Positions 35,894-44,046 of a stretch of 64,000 bases of DNA are shown piece after piece; position 1 is the stretch's first letter, and each line of letters starts with the position of its first letter. Made by a program: the position numbers and the translations under genes. Location of the stretch: contig NZ_AYJW01000008.1 of the NCBI RefSeq assembly GCF_000497205.1, positions 1 through 64,000 of the forward strand, given 5' to 3'. The DNA is from Saccharopolyspora rectivirgula DSM 43747. Its GTDB lineage: Bacteria; Actinomycetota; Actinomycetes; Mycobacteriales; Pseudonocardiaceae. Under the pieces are notes generated by a model. The model was not told the DNA's origin. It did no database searches and saw only the letters and a list, made by a program, of their open reading frames with translations.

Positions 35894-36664
35894 TCAGGTA
35901 GCTGGGCCGAACAGGTCGTGCAGCAAGCCGGCCCCCTCGGCTGGCGCGCGGACCTCTAGGTGAAGGTCAGGGCAGTCGAGGTGGAGGCGGAAGTCGAAGA
36001 AGGGGCAGCACCGCTGCTCGGAGACGGCCAGGTCGGCGATGCGCGCGATGCGCTCGGCGGGCAGCGTCACGCGGAGCCCACCGGAGAGCGGTGTGCGCGT
36101 GGCGCCGTCCAAGGCCGCGTGCCAGGTGGCGGCGCGCGCGGTCATATCGTCCCCGGTCAGCGAGCAGGCTACGGGCGCGGTCTGCCATCGCTCGGTTTCC
36201 TGCTCGATAGCGCGCCGGTTGAAGGTGATCGCACCGCCCGTCGGCCCGGCGGGGCGGGGCGCAGTGAGGAACCCGCAGTGTGGATCGCATGGCTGGTCGC
36301 GGTCGGGCAGCGCGCCCAGGTGGTCCAGTGCGGAGTGCAGCGAGGCGGTGAAGGCCATCAGCTCGGCGACGCGCTGTTGAGCTTCGTCCAAGCGAGCAGT
36401 AATCCGAGGCCGTAGGTCAGCCTTGACCTCCCTGCAGGCGCCGGTTTCCCACACGCTGAGCAGTTCGCCGATCTCCTCCAACGGCAACCCAAGGTGCTTG
36501 GCCGCGCCGATGAACGCCAGGCGTTCAACGGCGTCCTCGCCATACACGCGGTAGCCAGCCGGGGTCCGCTCGGCGGGCAGCAGCCCTGCGCCCTCGTAGA
36601 AGCGCAGCGTGGTCGCCGGGACGCCGCTGCGCTCGGCGAGCTGAGAGATCCGCATCGTGCTCAC
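35894..36664 (-). CDS. MerR-family metal regulator with Cys-rich extension
   Basis: A 256-residue protein. The N-terminal MerR helix-turn-helix (MRISQLAERSGVPATTLRFY, then GYRVYGEDAVERLAFI) precedes a dimerisation coiled coil (~80-115). The extension has CDPHCGF (~130) and EQRCCPFFDF (~225), likely metal ligands beyond the usual MerR length of ~140. A MerR-type promoter lies directly upstream. The target is presumably merR-acr3 and perhaps the flanking damaged metal genes. GTG 36664 or ATG 36655 may start it. Confidence 0.85.
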   Translation of the reverse strand: MSTMRISQLAERSGVPATTLRFYEGAGLLPAERTPAGYRVYGEDAVERLAFIGAAKHLGLPLEEIGELLSVWETGACREVKADLRPRITARLDEAQQRVAELMAFTASLHSALDHLGALPDRDQPCDPHCGFLTAPRPAGPTGGAITFNRRAIEQETERWQTAPVACSLTGDDMTARAATWHAALDGATRTPLSGGLRVTLPAERIARIADLAVSEQRCCPFFDFRLHLDCPDLHLEVRAPAEGAGLLHDLFGPAT

Positions 36665-36672
36665 GCTCTCGA

Positions 36673-36703
36673 CGGTAAACCTTCAAGTCGACTCGAAGGT
36701 CAA
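36673..36703 (-). promoter_or_regulatory. MerR-type promoter and operator
   Basis: On the minus strand a -35 TTGACC (36698-36703) is separated by 19 bp from a -10-like TTACCG (36673-36678), the long spacer typical of MerR-activated promoters. The spacer holds a near-perfect dyad (36679-36700) with outer arms ACCTTC and GAAGGT around AGTCGACT. Confidence 0.75.
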
Positions 36704-37011
36704 GTGCGAGCGGTATCCAGTGCTTGTTGCAGCCGTTCGAGGTCGGGGATACCAGCCAGGCCGTTCGCCGTTTAGTAAACACGGCACGCCAGCCCAGTGG
36801 AGCGTCCGGGCTCAGCGAGCGGGTCGTGCCCGTCGATCAAGATCGTCGGGGAGCCTGTGAAGGCGGTCCGCTTGGCCTGCTCGTGGTCGACGATCACGCG
36901 AGTCGTCACCTCGATGTCACGTAAGCCGACAGCGTCGAGCGCCTGTCGCACCTGCGCGACCATCGGCGCCGCATTCGGGCAATTCGGCACGGTGAGAACC
37001 TCAACCTCCAT
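36700..37011 (-). pseudogene. thioredoxin-like small protein interrupted by TAA
   Basis: From ATG 37011 the frame reads MEVEVLTVPNCPNAAPMVAQ, then FTGSPTILIDGHDPLAEPG and GLACRVY, then TAA (36772-36774). After this stop the same frame continues sensibly as TANGLAGIPDLERLQQALDT to a TGA at 36700. The whole would be a ~103-codon thioredoxin-fold protein of the type found in mercury/arsenic islands. A single nonsense change, for example CAA to TAA, explains it. The shortened 79-residue product may still be made. Confidence 0.72.
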
Positions 37012-37079
37012 GTCATGTCTCCGTATTCGTCGATCGACTCCACTACCAGTTGAGGAGCGGGTGAAGTGTCCAGGCACGT

Positions 37080-37738
37080 TTAGGCTGGCACATGGTGCTG
37101 TGCGGGAGTCGCTGTAGTTGGCGCGGTCAGCGCTGACGTGTGGGTGCGCGTGCGGCCAGCGCGAACCCCGTTGGCGATGACGAACACCTCGGCGACCTCG
37201 TGGACCAGGACCACTGCGGCCAGGCCGAGAACACCGAGTAGGGCCAGCGGCATCAGTACGGTGATGATTGCCAGCGACAGCCCCACGTTTTGCAGCATGA
37301 TGCGTCGGGATCGGCGTGCGTGGGCCAGGGCTTGGGACAGGTGGCGCAGGTCTTCACCCATGAGGGCAACGTCGGCGGTTTCGATGGCCACGTCGGTGCC
37401 CATCGCGCCCATCGCGATGCCGAGGTCCGCGGTGGCCAGGGCGGGGGCGTCGTTGACGCCGTCACCGACCATCGCCGTCGACCGCTCCGATCGCAGTTGT
37501 TCGACGTGGCGGGCTTTGTCTTCAGGGCGCAGCTCGGCATGCACGGCGCCGATGCCGACTTCGGCGGCCAACGCGGCGGCGGTACGGGTGTTGTCGCCGG
37601 TAAGCATCGCGACGTGGTAGCCCTCGCGGCGGAAGTTCGCGACGACCTTGACCGCTTCGGGGCGCAGCTCATCGCGCACCGCGATCGCGCCGAGGGTGTG
37701 CCCGTCGCGCTCGACCAGCACCGTGGCCGGGTTCTTCG
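37080..37738 (-). pseudogene. C-terminal fragment of heavy-metal P-type ATPase
   Basis: About 215 residues survive: the end of the P-domain with AMLTGDNTRTAAALA and AMVGDGVNDAPALATADLGI, and the last two TM helices. The metal-binding domain, first six TMs, actuator domain and the DKTGTLT phosphorylation loop (roughly 430 residues) are missing. The fragment starts at about 37738, where the plus-strand membrane gene also starts abruptly. It cannot transport metal. Family: ZntA/CadA-like. Confidence 0.85.
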
Positions 37739-38262
37739 CCGAACACGGCTTCGCCGTCCGGCTGGCGGCGATGCTGCAGTTGGGCTCATCGATCCCGCTC
37801 GGGATCTACACCGCGACCGTGTACGCGCGCCAGCAGCGCCTCGGCATCCGCGTGCCCGGGCCCGCCATCGGGCTGTTCGGCGGTGTCGCGGCAGCGGTCC
37901 TGCTCGCCGTGTCCGCGACGATCACCTGGGCGCAGGGCCAACCGGTCGTCAGCGCGCAAACCGAGCTCACGCACGCCCTCAGCTACCTGAGCTTCGCCAC
38001 CGGTGGGTTCGCGCACGTGCTCGGGCTCGGCCTCCTGGTCGCCGGTATCGCCGTCCCGGGTCTCCTCCTGCGGTTGCTGCCGTCCTGGCTCGCGTGGACC
38101 GGCCTGGTCATCGCAGCGCTCGCGGAGCTGAGCTTCCTGGCCATGGTCTTCGAGCCGCTGCAACCCCTCATCCCGATCGGCCGGTTCGGCTCGCTGCTGT
38201 GGCTGGTCGTCGCCGGTTTCCTGCTCCCCACGAGCCGTCACACCCGCGGGGAGCGGTCATGA
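37732..38262 (+). pseudogene. 5'-truncated multi-pass membrane protein
   Basis: About 175 residues with five hydrophobic segments, entering at FFAEHGFAVRLAAMLQLGSS and ending normally. The start of the protein is missing exactly where the P-type ATPase fragment begins. ATG 37771 (MLQLGSS) could give a shortened product. I do not recognise the family with confidence; it resembles four- to seven-TM actinobacterial membrane proteins of unknown function. It probably belongs to the host chromosome, marking the right edge of the island. Confidence 0.65.
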
Positions 38263-38330
38263 CCTGCCTGCCTCGACGGCGGGCCGACCGGTGCGGTGAG
38301 CGGCTCCGCGGGCAGGCGTTCGGAGAGGAC

Positions 38331-39935
38331 TCAGAGGTCTGCAGCGATCAGCTCGGCGGCGCGCCAAGCCACCGCCATGGCGGGGCCGTTGAGGTTCCCG
38401 GAAACCATCGTGGGCAGGACCGAGCAGTCGACCACGCGCAGCCCGTCCACACCGCGAACCCGGAGCCGCGGGTCGACGACGTCGTCCGGGTTCGGCCCCA
38501 TCGCGCACGTTCCGATGGCGTGGTAGCCACAACCGCCCTTGGTCAGCGCCGCGTCGACCACCTCCTCCTCGCTCTCCACCGCGGGCCCCGGAACCGTTTC
38601 CCCGGCGAGGTGCCGGGCAACGGGTTCGCGGGCGAAGAGCTCCCGCAAGCGGGCCAGCGCGGCGGTGGTGACGCGCCGATCGTGGTCCGCGGTGAGGAAA
38701 CCGGGGTCGATGGTGGGCGCGGCGTCCGGGTCCGCCGAGTTGACCAGCAGGCGGCCTTCGCTCTTCGGGCGGAGCACGTAGCCGATCCCCTGGACTCCCG
38801 GGGAGTCTTCGACGCGTGCTTCTCCGCCGGCTTCGAACGACCGCACCGACCAGGGCGCCAGGTTGATCTGCGCGTCCGGGCGCGGCGCGTCCTCGTGGGT
38901 CTTCAGGAAGCCCACGATGTCGAAGGCGGGGCCGGCGAGCGGACCTCTGCGGGTGAACAGGTAGCGCAACGCGGTGCGGGCCTGGGCGGACGGCGATGCC
39001 AGTTGCCGGTTGTACCCGAGGTCGGTGGCCAATCGGAACTGCAGTGGAACGTACCGGTGCTCGCGCAGGTGCGCTCCCACGGAGGGTTGGTCGACCCGCG
39101 GATCGATCCCAGCACGGCGCAGCTCGTCCGCGGGTCCGATCCCGGATCGTTGCAGCAGTGCCGGGCTGTTGATGCTGCCCGCGGACACCACGACTTGGCG
39201 CGTGCAGCGGTACTCGATCGCGCTGCTGCCTGACCGGGCCCGGACACCGACCACCCGATCACCGTCGAAGAGCAGCGCTTCCGCCGTGACGCCGGTGACC
39301 ACGCGCAGGTTCGGTCGCCGGGTGGCCGGGCGCAGGAATGCGCGGGCAGCGCTGACCCGCCTGCCACCGCGGATCGTGGCGGGTGAGCAACCGATGCGCT
39401 CGCCATCGGTGTCGTTGATGTCGGCGCGGCGTTCGAGTCCGATCTCGACACCGGCCTGGAGTAGGTCCTCGCACAGGCCGTCCTCGGAGGCGGGGACGCT
39501 CACCGCGAGCGGCCCGCCGCTCCCGCGGGCGTCGGACGCGCCGAGCGCGTGGTCTTCCATCGCGCGGAAGATCGGCAGCATTTCCGACCACCCCCAGCCG
39601 GGGTTGCCGAGCCGGACCAGCTCGTCGTAGTCGGCGGCGTGGCCGCGGTTGTAGACCATGCCGTTGATCGCGCTGGACCCGCCGAGCACGCGCCCGCGCA
39701 CCCATTGCTCGGGGCGCTGCGTCGAGCCCACCGGTCGGGTCGGGAAGTGCCACGCCAATTCGCGATGGGCCAGCAGCTTGCCGAAGCCCTTCGGGACGTG
39801 CAGGAGCGGGTTCCGGTCGGGCGGCCCTGCTTCCAGGAGCAGCACCGACAGCCCCGGATCTGCTGACAGGCGGTTCGCCAGCACGCAGCCGGCGGATCCC
39901 GCACCGACGATGATCACATCGACGTCGTCGCTCAT
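38331..39935 (-). CDS. GMC-family FAD oxidoreductase
   Basis: A 534-residue flavoenzyme of the glucose-methanol-choline family. The N-terminal FAD loop VIIVGAGSAGCVLANRLS, the GMC signature GRVLGGSSAINGMVYNRG and the C-terminal active site YHAIGTCAMG with a later NLNGPAM (His/Asn pair) are present. It would oxidise an alcohol; substrate unknown (choline- or alkanol-like). GGAGG precedes the ATG. It lies 111 bp downstream of the tetR gene on the same strand and is probably under its control. Confidence 0.9.
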   Translation of the reverse strand: MSDDVDVIIVGAGSAGCVLANRLSADPGLSVLLLEAGPPDRNPLLHVPKGFGKLLAHRELAWHFPTRPVGSTQRPEQWVRGRVLGGSSAINGMVYNRGHAADYDELVRLGNPGWGWSEMLPIFRAMEDHALGASDARGSGGPLAVSVPASEDGLCEDLLQAGVEIGLERRADINDTDGERIGCSPATIRGGRRVSAARAFLRPATRRPNLRVVTGVTAEALLFDGDRVVGVRARSGSSAIEYRCTRQVVVSAGSINSPALLQRSGIGPADELRRAGIDPRVDQPSVGAHLREHRYVPLQFRLATDLGYNRQLASPSAQARTALRYLFTRRGPLAGPAFDIVGFLKTHEDAPRPDAQINLAPWSVRSFEAGGEARVEDSPGVQGIGYVLRPKSEGRLLVNSADPDAAPTIDPGFLTADHDRRVTTAALARLRELFAREPVARHLAGETVPGPAVESEEEVVDAALTKGGCGYHAIGTCAMGPNPDDVVDPRLRVRGVDGLRVVDCSVLPTMVSGNLNGPAMAVAWRAAELIAADL

Positions 39936-40046
39936 GGGTTTGCCTCCGCAGTCTCATCGGGAACGCGTCCGGGGAATTCGCGTGGAGCTGACGAGCGCAC
40001 TGCCGGAAGCCGAATGCTCCCAGGTGCCGCCGGCCGGGTGCGGGAT

Positions 40047-40781
40047 TCAACCGCGTCGGCGATTCGCGTGCGGTCGGCGTCCGCGCCGGACGTCGGTGGG
40101 CGGCGGCGGTGGCGGGGGTGGAGCCGCGCGTTCGGCCAACCGCTCGACGACCGCGTGGACCGACTTCTCCGCTTCCACGGGGTCGTCGCCGAGGCCGAGC
40201 AGGAGGTTCTGCGCGTGCGGTGCGAGGACCGCGAGGACCCCTCGCCCTTCTGCCCCGAAGAACCCCGACATCTCCAGCAGGACGAAGCCGTGGATCATGC
40301 TCCAGAACTGGCCCACGATCGAGACCGGGTCGTCGCCGTGGATCCGCCCGGAGTCGAGGGAGCGCTGCACGGCTTCTTTGAGCTGGTCGAATGTCGCTGA
40401 GGCTTCGGCGAGCCCGCTCGGCTCGCCGTCGACCGTCAGGTCCTGCGCCACGACTGCGCCGCTGCCCGGTGCGGTCATGCCGAACATCAACCGGTACCGC
40501 TGGGGACTGGCCAGGGCGAACTCCCGGTAGGCGAGGCCGAGCGCGAGGAGGTCGGCAACCGGGTCGTCGGTGTGCTCGACCGCTGCCAGGGTTTCGCCGA
40601 ACTGCACGAAGGCCCGCCGCGCGAGCGCCTCGTAGAGCCCGGCCATGCCGCCGAAATGCGTGTACACGGCCATCGTCGAGGTGCCGATCTCGGCGGCGAG
40701 CTTGCGGGCGTTCAGCGACTCGGGTCCTCGCGTTTCGAGCATCCGGAGTCCGGCTTCGATCAAACGCTCTTTCGTGCTCAC
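40047..40781 (-). CDS. TetR-family regulator
   Basis: A 244-residue regulator. The helix-turn-helix spans ~5-50 (KERLIEAGLRMLETRG, then IGTSTMAVYTHFGG). The C-terminal ligand domain is followed by a run of eight Pro and an Arg-rich tail. It lies between the GMC gene (downstream, same strand) and the divergent FAD monooxygenase. GTG 40781 gives a usual TetR start. Two palindromes between 40782 and 40808 are probable operators. Confidence 0.88.
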   Translation of the reverse strand: MSTKERLIEAGLRMLETRGPESLNARKLAAEIGTSTMAVYTHFGGMAGLYEALARRAFVQFGETLAAVEHTDDPVADLLALGLAYREFALASPQRYRLMFGMTAPGSGAVVAQDLTVDGEPSGLAEASATFDQLKEAVQRSLDSGRIHGDDPVSIVGQFWSMIHGFVLLEMSGFFGAEGRGVLAVLAPHAQNLLLGLGDDPVEAEKSVHAVVERLAERAAPPPPPPPPTDVRRGRRPHANRRRG

Positions 40782-40808
40782 GTGACAAGAGTCACATAAC
40801 TTTGTTAT
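40782..40808. promoter_or_regulatory. two adjacent palindromes in the TetR control region
   Basis: GTGAC-AAGA-GTCAC (40782-40795) is followed at once by ATAAC-TTT-GTTAT (40796-40808). Both are perfect dyads directly upstream of the tetR GTG and 52 bp before the divergent monooxygenase. They are likely TetR operators. Confidence 0.6.
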
Positions 40809-40859
40809 ACAAGCAACCTCGCGCAACGAAGTCGTTCAGAGCGGGCGAGGGGGCCTGTC

Positions 40860-42200
40860 ATGCGGACTCGTGAAAATCACGCGATCGTCCTCGGTGCCGG
40901 GATGGGCGGATTGCTCGCCGCCCGGGTGTTGGCGGATCACTGCGCGAAGGTGACCGTGCTGGACCGGGATGCGCTGCCGGGCGAAGCTCGCCCGCGGCGC
41001 GGCGTTCCGCAGAGCGCGCACGGGCACACGCTGCTGCCGAAGGGCGGAGAGCTCATCGAGCGGTTCTTCCCGGGGCTGCTCGCCGAGTTCGGCCGGTGCG
41101 GAGTGCCCGTGATCCGGGAGGACCCGGACGAGATCCGATTCGAAGCGGTCGGGCACCACCTCGCTGGTGCTGCACCGGGACCGGAGGCCGAAGTCCACGT
41201 GCCCAGCCGTCCGATGCTGGAGAAGGGCGTGCGGGAGCGCCTGGCACGTATGTCAAATGTGGACATCCGGGACCGGTGCGCGGTGGAGGGGCTGCGGTTC
41301 GCCGGCGGATGCGTCACGGGAGTGCGGGCTACGTCGACCGATGGGCCACTGCACCTCGACGCCGACCTCGTCGTCGACGCGCTGGGGCGCGGCTCCCGCA
41401 CTCCCGTCTGGTTGGAGGAGCTCGGCCACCCGCGCCCCGAGGAGGACGAGGTGAAGGTCAGGGGCACTTACTCGAGCCTGCAGATGCGGATCGATCCGCA
41501 CGCGTTGCGGGAGAAGATGGTGCTCATCAGCGCCACGCGGCTGCGTCCGAAAGGCATGGCGCTGTTCCGCCACGAGAACGAGATGTGGGACGTCTCGGTG
41601 TTCGGCGTCGGCGGGTGCAAACCTCCGTCGGACCTCGCCGGCATGCTCGAGTTCGTCGCCGATTTCGCGCCCGCGCACGTGCTGGACGCGCTCCGATCCG
41701 GACAGCCGCTGTCCACACCGGAATCGCGGACGTTCCCGACCAGCCGCTGGCGCCGGTACGACCGGATGCGCGCGTTCCCCGAAGGGCTGCTCGTGCTCGG
41801 CGACGGCGTGTGCAGTTTGAACCCGACCTACGGGCAAGGCATGACCGTCGCGGCGGTGCAAGCCGATGCGCTCGCCACCGCGTTGCGCGATGGGACGCAC
41901 GACCTCGCGCGCCGGTACTTCCGCACGGCCGCGAAGCCGATCCGGGACGCCTGGAACCTCGCCGCCGTGGCGGATCGCGCGGTACTCGGCTGGCGGACCG
42001 GACCTCTCCCGCTGCCGGTCCGTGCTCTGGCGCCGCTCGCGGACGCGTTCTTCAGCGCGGTCGCCAATGACGCCGTGCTGCGGGATCGGTTCCTGCGGGT
42101 GTTCACCTTGTCCGCGCCGCCGGCCTCGCTGTTCACCGCGAGCACCGGGTTGCGCGCAGCGCATTCGCTCATCCGAAGGGGGTGGGGAGGTAGTGGCTGA
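40860..42200 (+). CDS. FAD-dependent monooxygenase/epoxidase-like protein
   Basis: A 446-residue flavoprotein. The FAD loop is IVLGAGMGGLLAARVLAD. RRGVPQSAHGHTLLPKGGEL and the C-terminal LVLGDGVCSLNPTYGQGMTV are typical of the squalene-epoxidase-like/polyketide epoxidase branch (LasC-type). It would hydroxylate or epoxidise a hydrophobic substrate; the natural substrate is unknown and no polyketide genes are nearby. It is divergent from the TetR gene and probably regulated by it. Confidence 0.82.
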   Translation: MRTRENHAIVLGAGMGGLLAARVLADHCAKVTVLDRDALPGEARPRRGVPQSAHGHTLLPKGGELIERFFPGLLAEFGRCGVPVIREDPDEIRFEAVGHHLAGAAPGPEAEVHVPSRPMLEKGVRERLARMSNVDIRDRCAVEGLRFAGGCVTGVRATSTDGPLHLDADLVVDALGRGSRTPVWLEELGHPRPEEDEVKVRGTYSSLQMRIDPHALREKMVLISATRLRPKGMALFRHENEMWDVSVFGVGGCKPPSDLAGMLEFVADFAPAHVLDALRSGQPLSTPESRTFPTSRWRRYDRMRAFPEGLLVLGDGVCSLNPTYGQGMTVAAVQADALATALRDGTHDLARRYFRTAAKPIRDAWNLAAVADRAVLGWRTGPLPLPVRALAPLADAFFSAVANDAVLRDRFLRVFTLSAPPASLFTASTGLRAAHSLIRRGWGGSG

Positions 42201-42237
42201 GCGAGGTGCGGCCAGCGCGCGGGGCGTTCCAGCGGTG

Positions 42238-42261
42238 GGAGCGCTCGTCGCGGAGCGCTCC
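42238..42261. terminator. hairpin between convergent genes
   Basis: GGAGCGCTC (42238-42246) pairs perfectly with GAGCGCTCC (42253-42261) around a 6-nt loop. It lies in the 117-bp gap between the convergent monooxygenase and regulator-cupin genes. No T-run follows. Confidence 0.45.
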
Positions 42262-42317
42262 GGTCTCCCGCGGGCCAGCTGTGGCGCACCGTGCGCAGCG
42301 CGATCGATGCGGTGGCG

Positions 42318-43649
42318 TCAAGTCGAGGGCTGCTCGGGCCACTGGCGGATGCCGGCGATGAAGTTCGTCGGGGCCACTGCGACGAGCACTTCCGCCGCCG
42401 CGTCACCCGGGTTGGTCAGGGAGACCTCTTCGTCCTTGCGCACGAGGGCGGAGTCACCCGGGTGGACGTCGATGGATTCCGCGGCGTCGCTGATGCGGAT
42501 CCGGCCGGTGACGGGGGTGAGGATGACGTCCGACCCGTTGTGGGAGTGCGTTGGCATGCCGGACCCCGCCGGCACGTGCACTCGCAGCAGTCCGACGTCC
42601 GGCCCGCCTTCGTCGCCGCCGAAGACGACGGTGACGGTGGGGCTGTCGGGTACCGGTGGCTTCCGGACGAGGCCTTCTGCCCTGCGGCGCAGCTCCATGG
42701 TGAACACCTCCACTGGTCGTTCCTCGACTTCGAAACCTGTTGGGGCCAGCCGGGTCGATGTCGAGCACGCCCGGGTGGAAGGACGGGGCTGGAGGTGGAC
42801 CGGTGCCGCCGCGGACCCGGTCGGAGTCCGAGCGGTGCCCGGGCCCGTCCGCGGGTCAGCGCACCGAAATCGTCCACTTTGGATGATTTGATGCCGGGGG
42901 AGCAGCGGTCTGCAGCTGGAAGTCCACTGCGTGCGAACGCGTGCTCTCCTCCGCCGCCTCCATCCCCCCGCCTTGGCCGTGGTCAGTTGGACAACGCACT
43001 TGTCGGGTTCGACGAACGCGTCCAAGCGGTCGACCGTGATCGGGGAGCCCCACGCCTCCATCGCCCCTCGCATCAGGCCCAGGTGGATCGGGCAGGTGAT
43101 CTGAGGCCGGTCCTGGGCGAGTTCGAGGAACGGGCAATTCCGGAGGTTGATCCGGGCTGTTCCGCCAGCGGGCTGCTGCTGCTCGGCTTCCCGTTCGGGG
43201 GCAAAACCGACTTCGTCGAGCAGCGCGACGAGCTTGTCGATCGGGTCGTCCGGGGCGCCCGAACCGGTGTCGGGCGAGGCGCAGTGCTGGTGTCCCCAGC
43301 GGCGGCCGGCTTCGACGGCGCGGTTCCGCTGCTCGGAGTCGGCGGTGTTGAGGGTGCCGGCCAGGATCTCCGCCAGCATCCGGTACTGCCGCGGTCCTGC
43401 GGGGTCCATCCCTGCCACCGCCCGGAACAGCTGCGGCGGTCGCCCCGGAACCCGTTGCTGCGGGCTGACCCGCTCGACCTGGCCGTTCGCGACCAGCCTG
43501 TCCAAGTGGAACCGGACGGTGTTCGGGTGCACGCCGAGTTGGTCGGCGATGTCCGCGATGGACAGCGGGTGGGACGATCCCTTCAGGACCCGCAGGATCT
43601 CGTCGCGTCGCCCCGGGGAGCTCTGCGACTGGTTCTTCCGGCTCGGCAT
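42318..43649 (-). CDS. Cys-rich HTH regulator fused in frame to a cupin
   Basis: One uninterrupted 443-codon frame. Residues ~28-62 are a winged helix (LSIADIADQLGVHPNTVRFH). C172, C186 and C218 (C-x13-C-x31-C), in NCPFLELAQDRPQITC and PDKCVVQL, recall the Fe-S ligands of SufR-type regulators. Residues 230-317 are Arg/Pro/Ser-rich and look like non-coding DNA read through. From M318 a 126-residue cupin begins (HVPAGSGMPTHSHNGSDV). ATG 42698 has GGAGG at 8-nt spacing, so the cupin can also be made separately (42318-42698). The ferredoxin gene ends 1 bp before this start. Confidence 0.7.
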   Translation of the reverse strand: MPSRKNQSQSSPGRRDEILRVLKGSSHPLSIADIADQLGVHPNTVRFHLDRLVANGQVERVSPQQRVPGRPPQLFRAVAGMDPAGPRQYRMLAEILAGTLNTADSEQRNRAVEAGRRWGHQHCASPDTGSGAPDDPIDKLVALLDEVGFAPEREAEQQQPAGGTARINLRNCPFLELAQDRPQITCPIHLGLMRGAMEAWGSPITVDRLDAFVEPDKCVVQLTTAKAGGWRRRRRARVRTQWTSSCRPLLPRHQIIQSGRFRCADPRTGPGTARTPTGSAAAPVHLQPRPSTRACSTSTRLAPTGFEVEERPVEVFTMELRRRAEGLVRKPPVPDSPTVTVVFGGDEGGPDVGLLRVHVPAGSGMPTHSHNGSDVILTPVTGRIRISDAAESIDVHPGDSALVRKDEEVSLTNPGDAAAEVLVAVAPTNFIAGIRQWPEQPST

Positions 43650-43650
43650 C

Positions 43651-43995
43651 TCAGCCTCCTTGCGGCGGCAGGTTGGCGACCAGTGGTGTGTCCACGCCTA
43701 TCCTGCCGAGCTTGCTCGCCCCTCCCGGGGACCCCAGTGGTGCGTCCCGGCCGGGCAGTGTTCGGGTGAAGAACGCCTCGTTGTCCTCCCGGTAGGGCTC
43801 CAAGTGCTCCGGGAGGTCGTCCTCGTAGTAGATCGCCTCCACGGGGCAGACCGGTTCGCACGCGCCGCAGTCCACGCACTCGTCCGGGTGGATGTACAGC
43901 GATCGGGCGCCCTCGTAGATGCAATCCACCGGGCACTCGTCCACGCATGCGCGATCCATCACATCCACGCACGGTTGTCCGATCACGTACGCCAT
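43651..43995 (-). CDS. 7Fe-8S ferredoxin
   Basis: A 114-residue ferredoxin. C9, C17 and C50 match the [3Fe-4S] ligands, and C21, C40, C43 and C46 the [4Fe-4S] ligands, with C25 as the free Cys, as in Azotobacter-type FdxA. The tail (~75-114) is Gly/Pro-rich. It carries electrons to a redox partner not identified here. It heads a minus-strand unit with the Cys-rich regulator; the stop and next ATG read TGAGATG. It is divergent from the DUF2249 gene over a 51-bp gap that holds a 27-bp dyad. Confidence 0.92.
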   Translation of the reverse strand: MAYVIGQPCVDVMDRACVDECPVDCIYEGARSLYIHPDECVDCGACEPVCPVEAIYYEDDLPEHLEPYREDNEAFFTRTLPGRDAPLGSPGGASKLGRIGVDTPLVANLPPQGG

Positions 43996-44003
43996 GGCTT
44001 AGA

Positions 44004-44030
44004 GTTTATACAAAAAGGAATTGTAAAAAC
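44004..44030. promoter_or_regulatory. 27-bp dyad between ferredoxin and DUF2249 genes
   Basis: GTTTATACAA (44004-44013) and TTGTAAAAAC (44021-44030) are inverted with one mismatch in ten, around a 7-bp spacer. The element is AT-rich in a GC-rich genome and occupies the only space between the divergent genes. It is a strong candidate operator for the nearby Cys-rich regulator. Confidence 0.7.
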
Positions 44031-44046
44031 TAGGAGTGAGGCACAG

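Noticed and set aside
36772-36774. Programmed stop-codon readthrough in the thioredoxin-like gene
   Set aside because: No stimulatory structure or reason for readthrough is visible; a nonsense mutation is simpler.
16234-38262. A duplicated tRNA-Ala 3' end that would mark attR
   Set aside because: I looked for the T-arm sequence near 24.6 and 37.7 kb and found no second copy; the right attachment site is not located.
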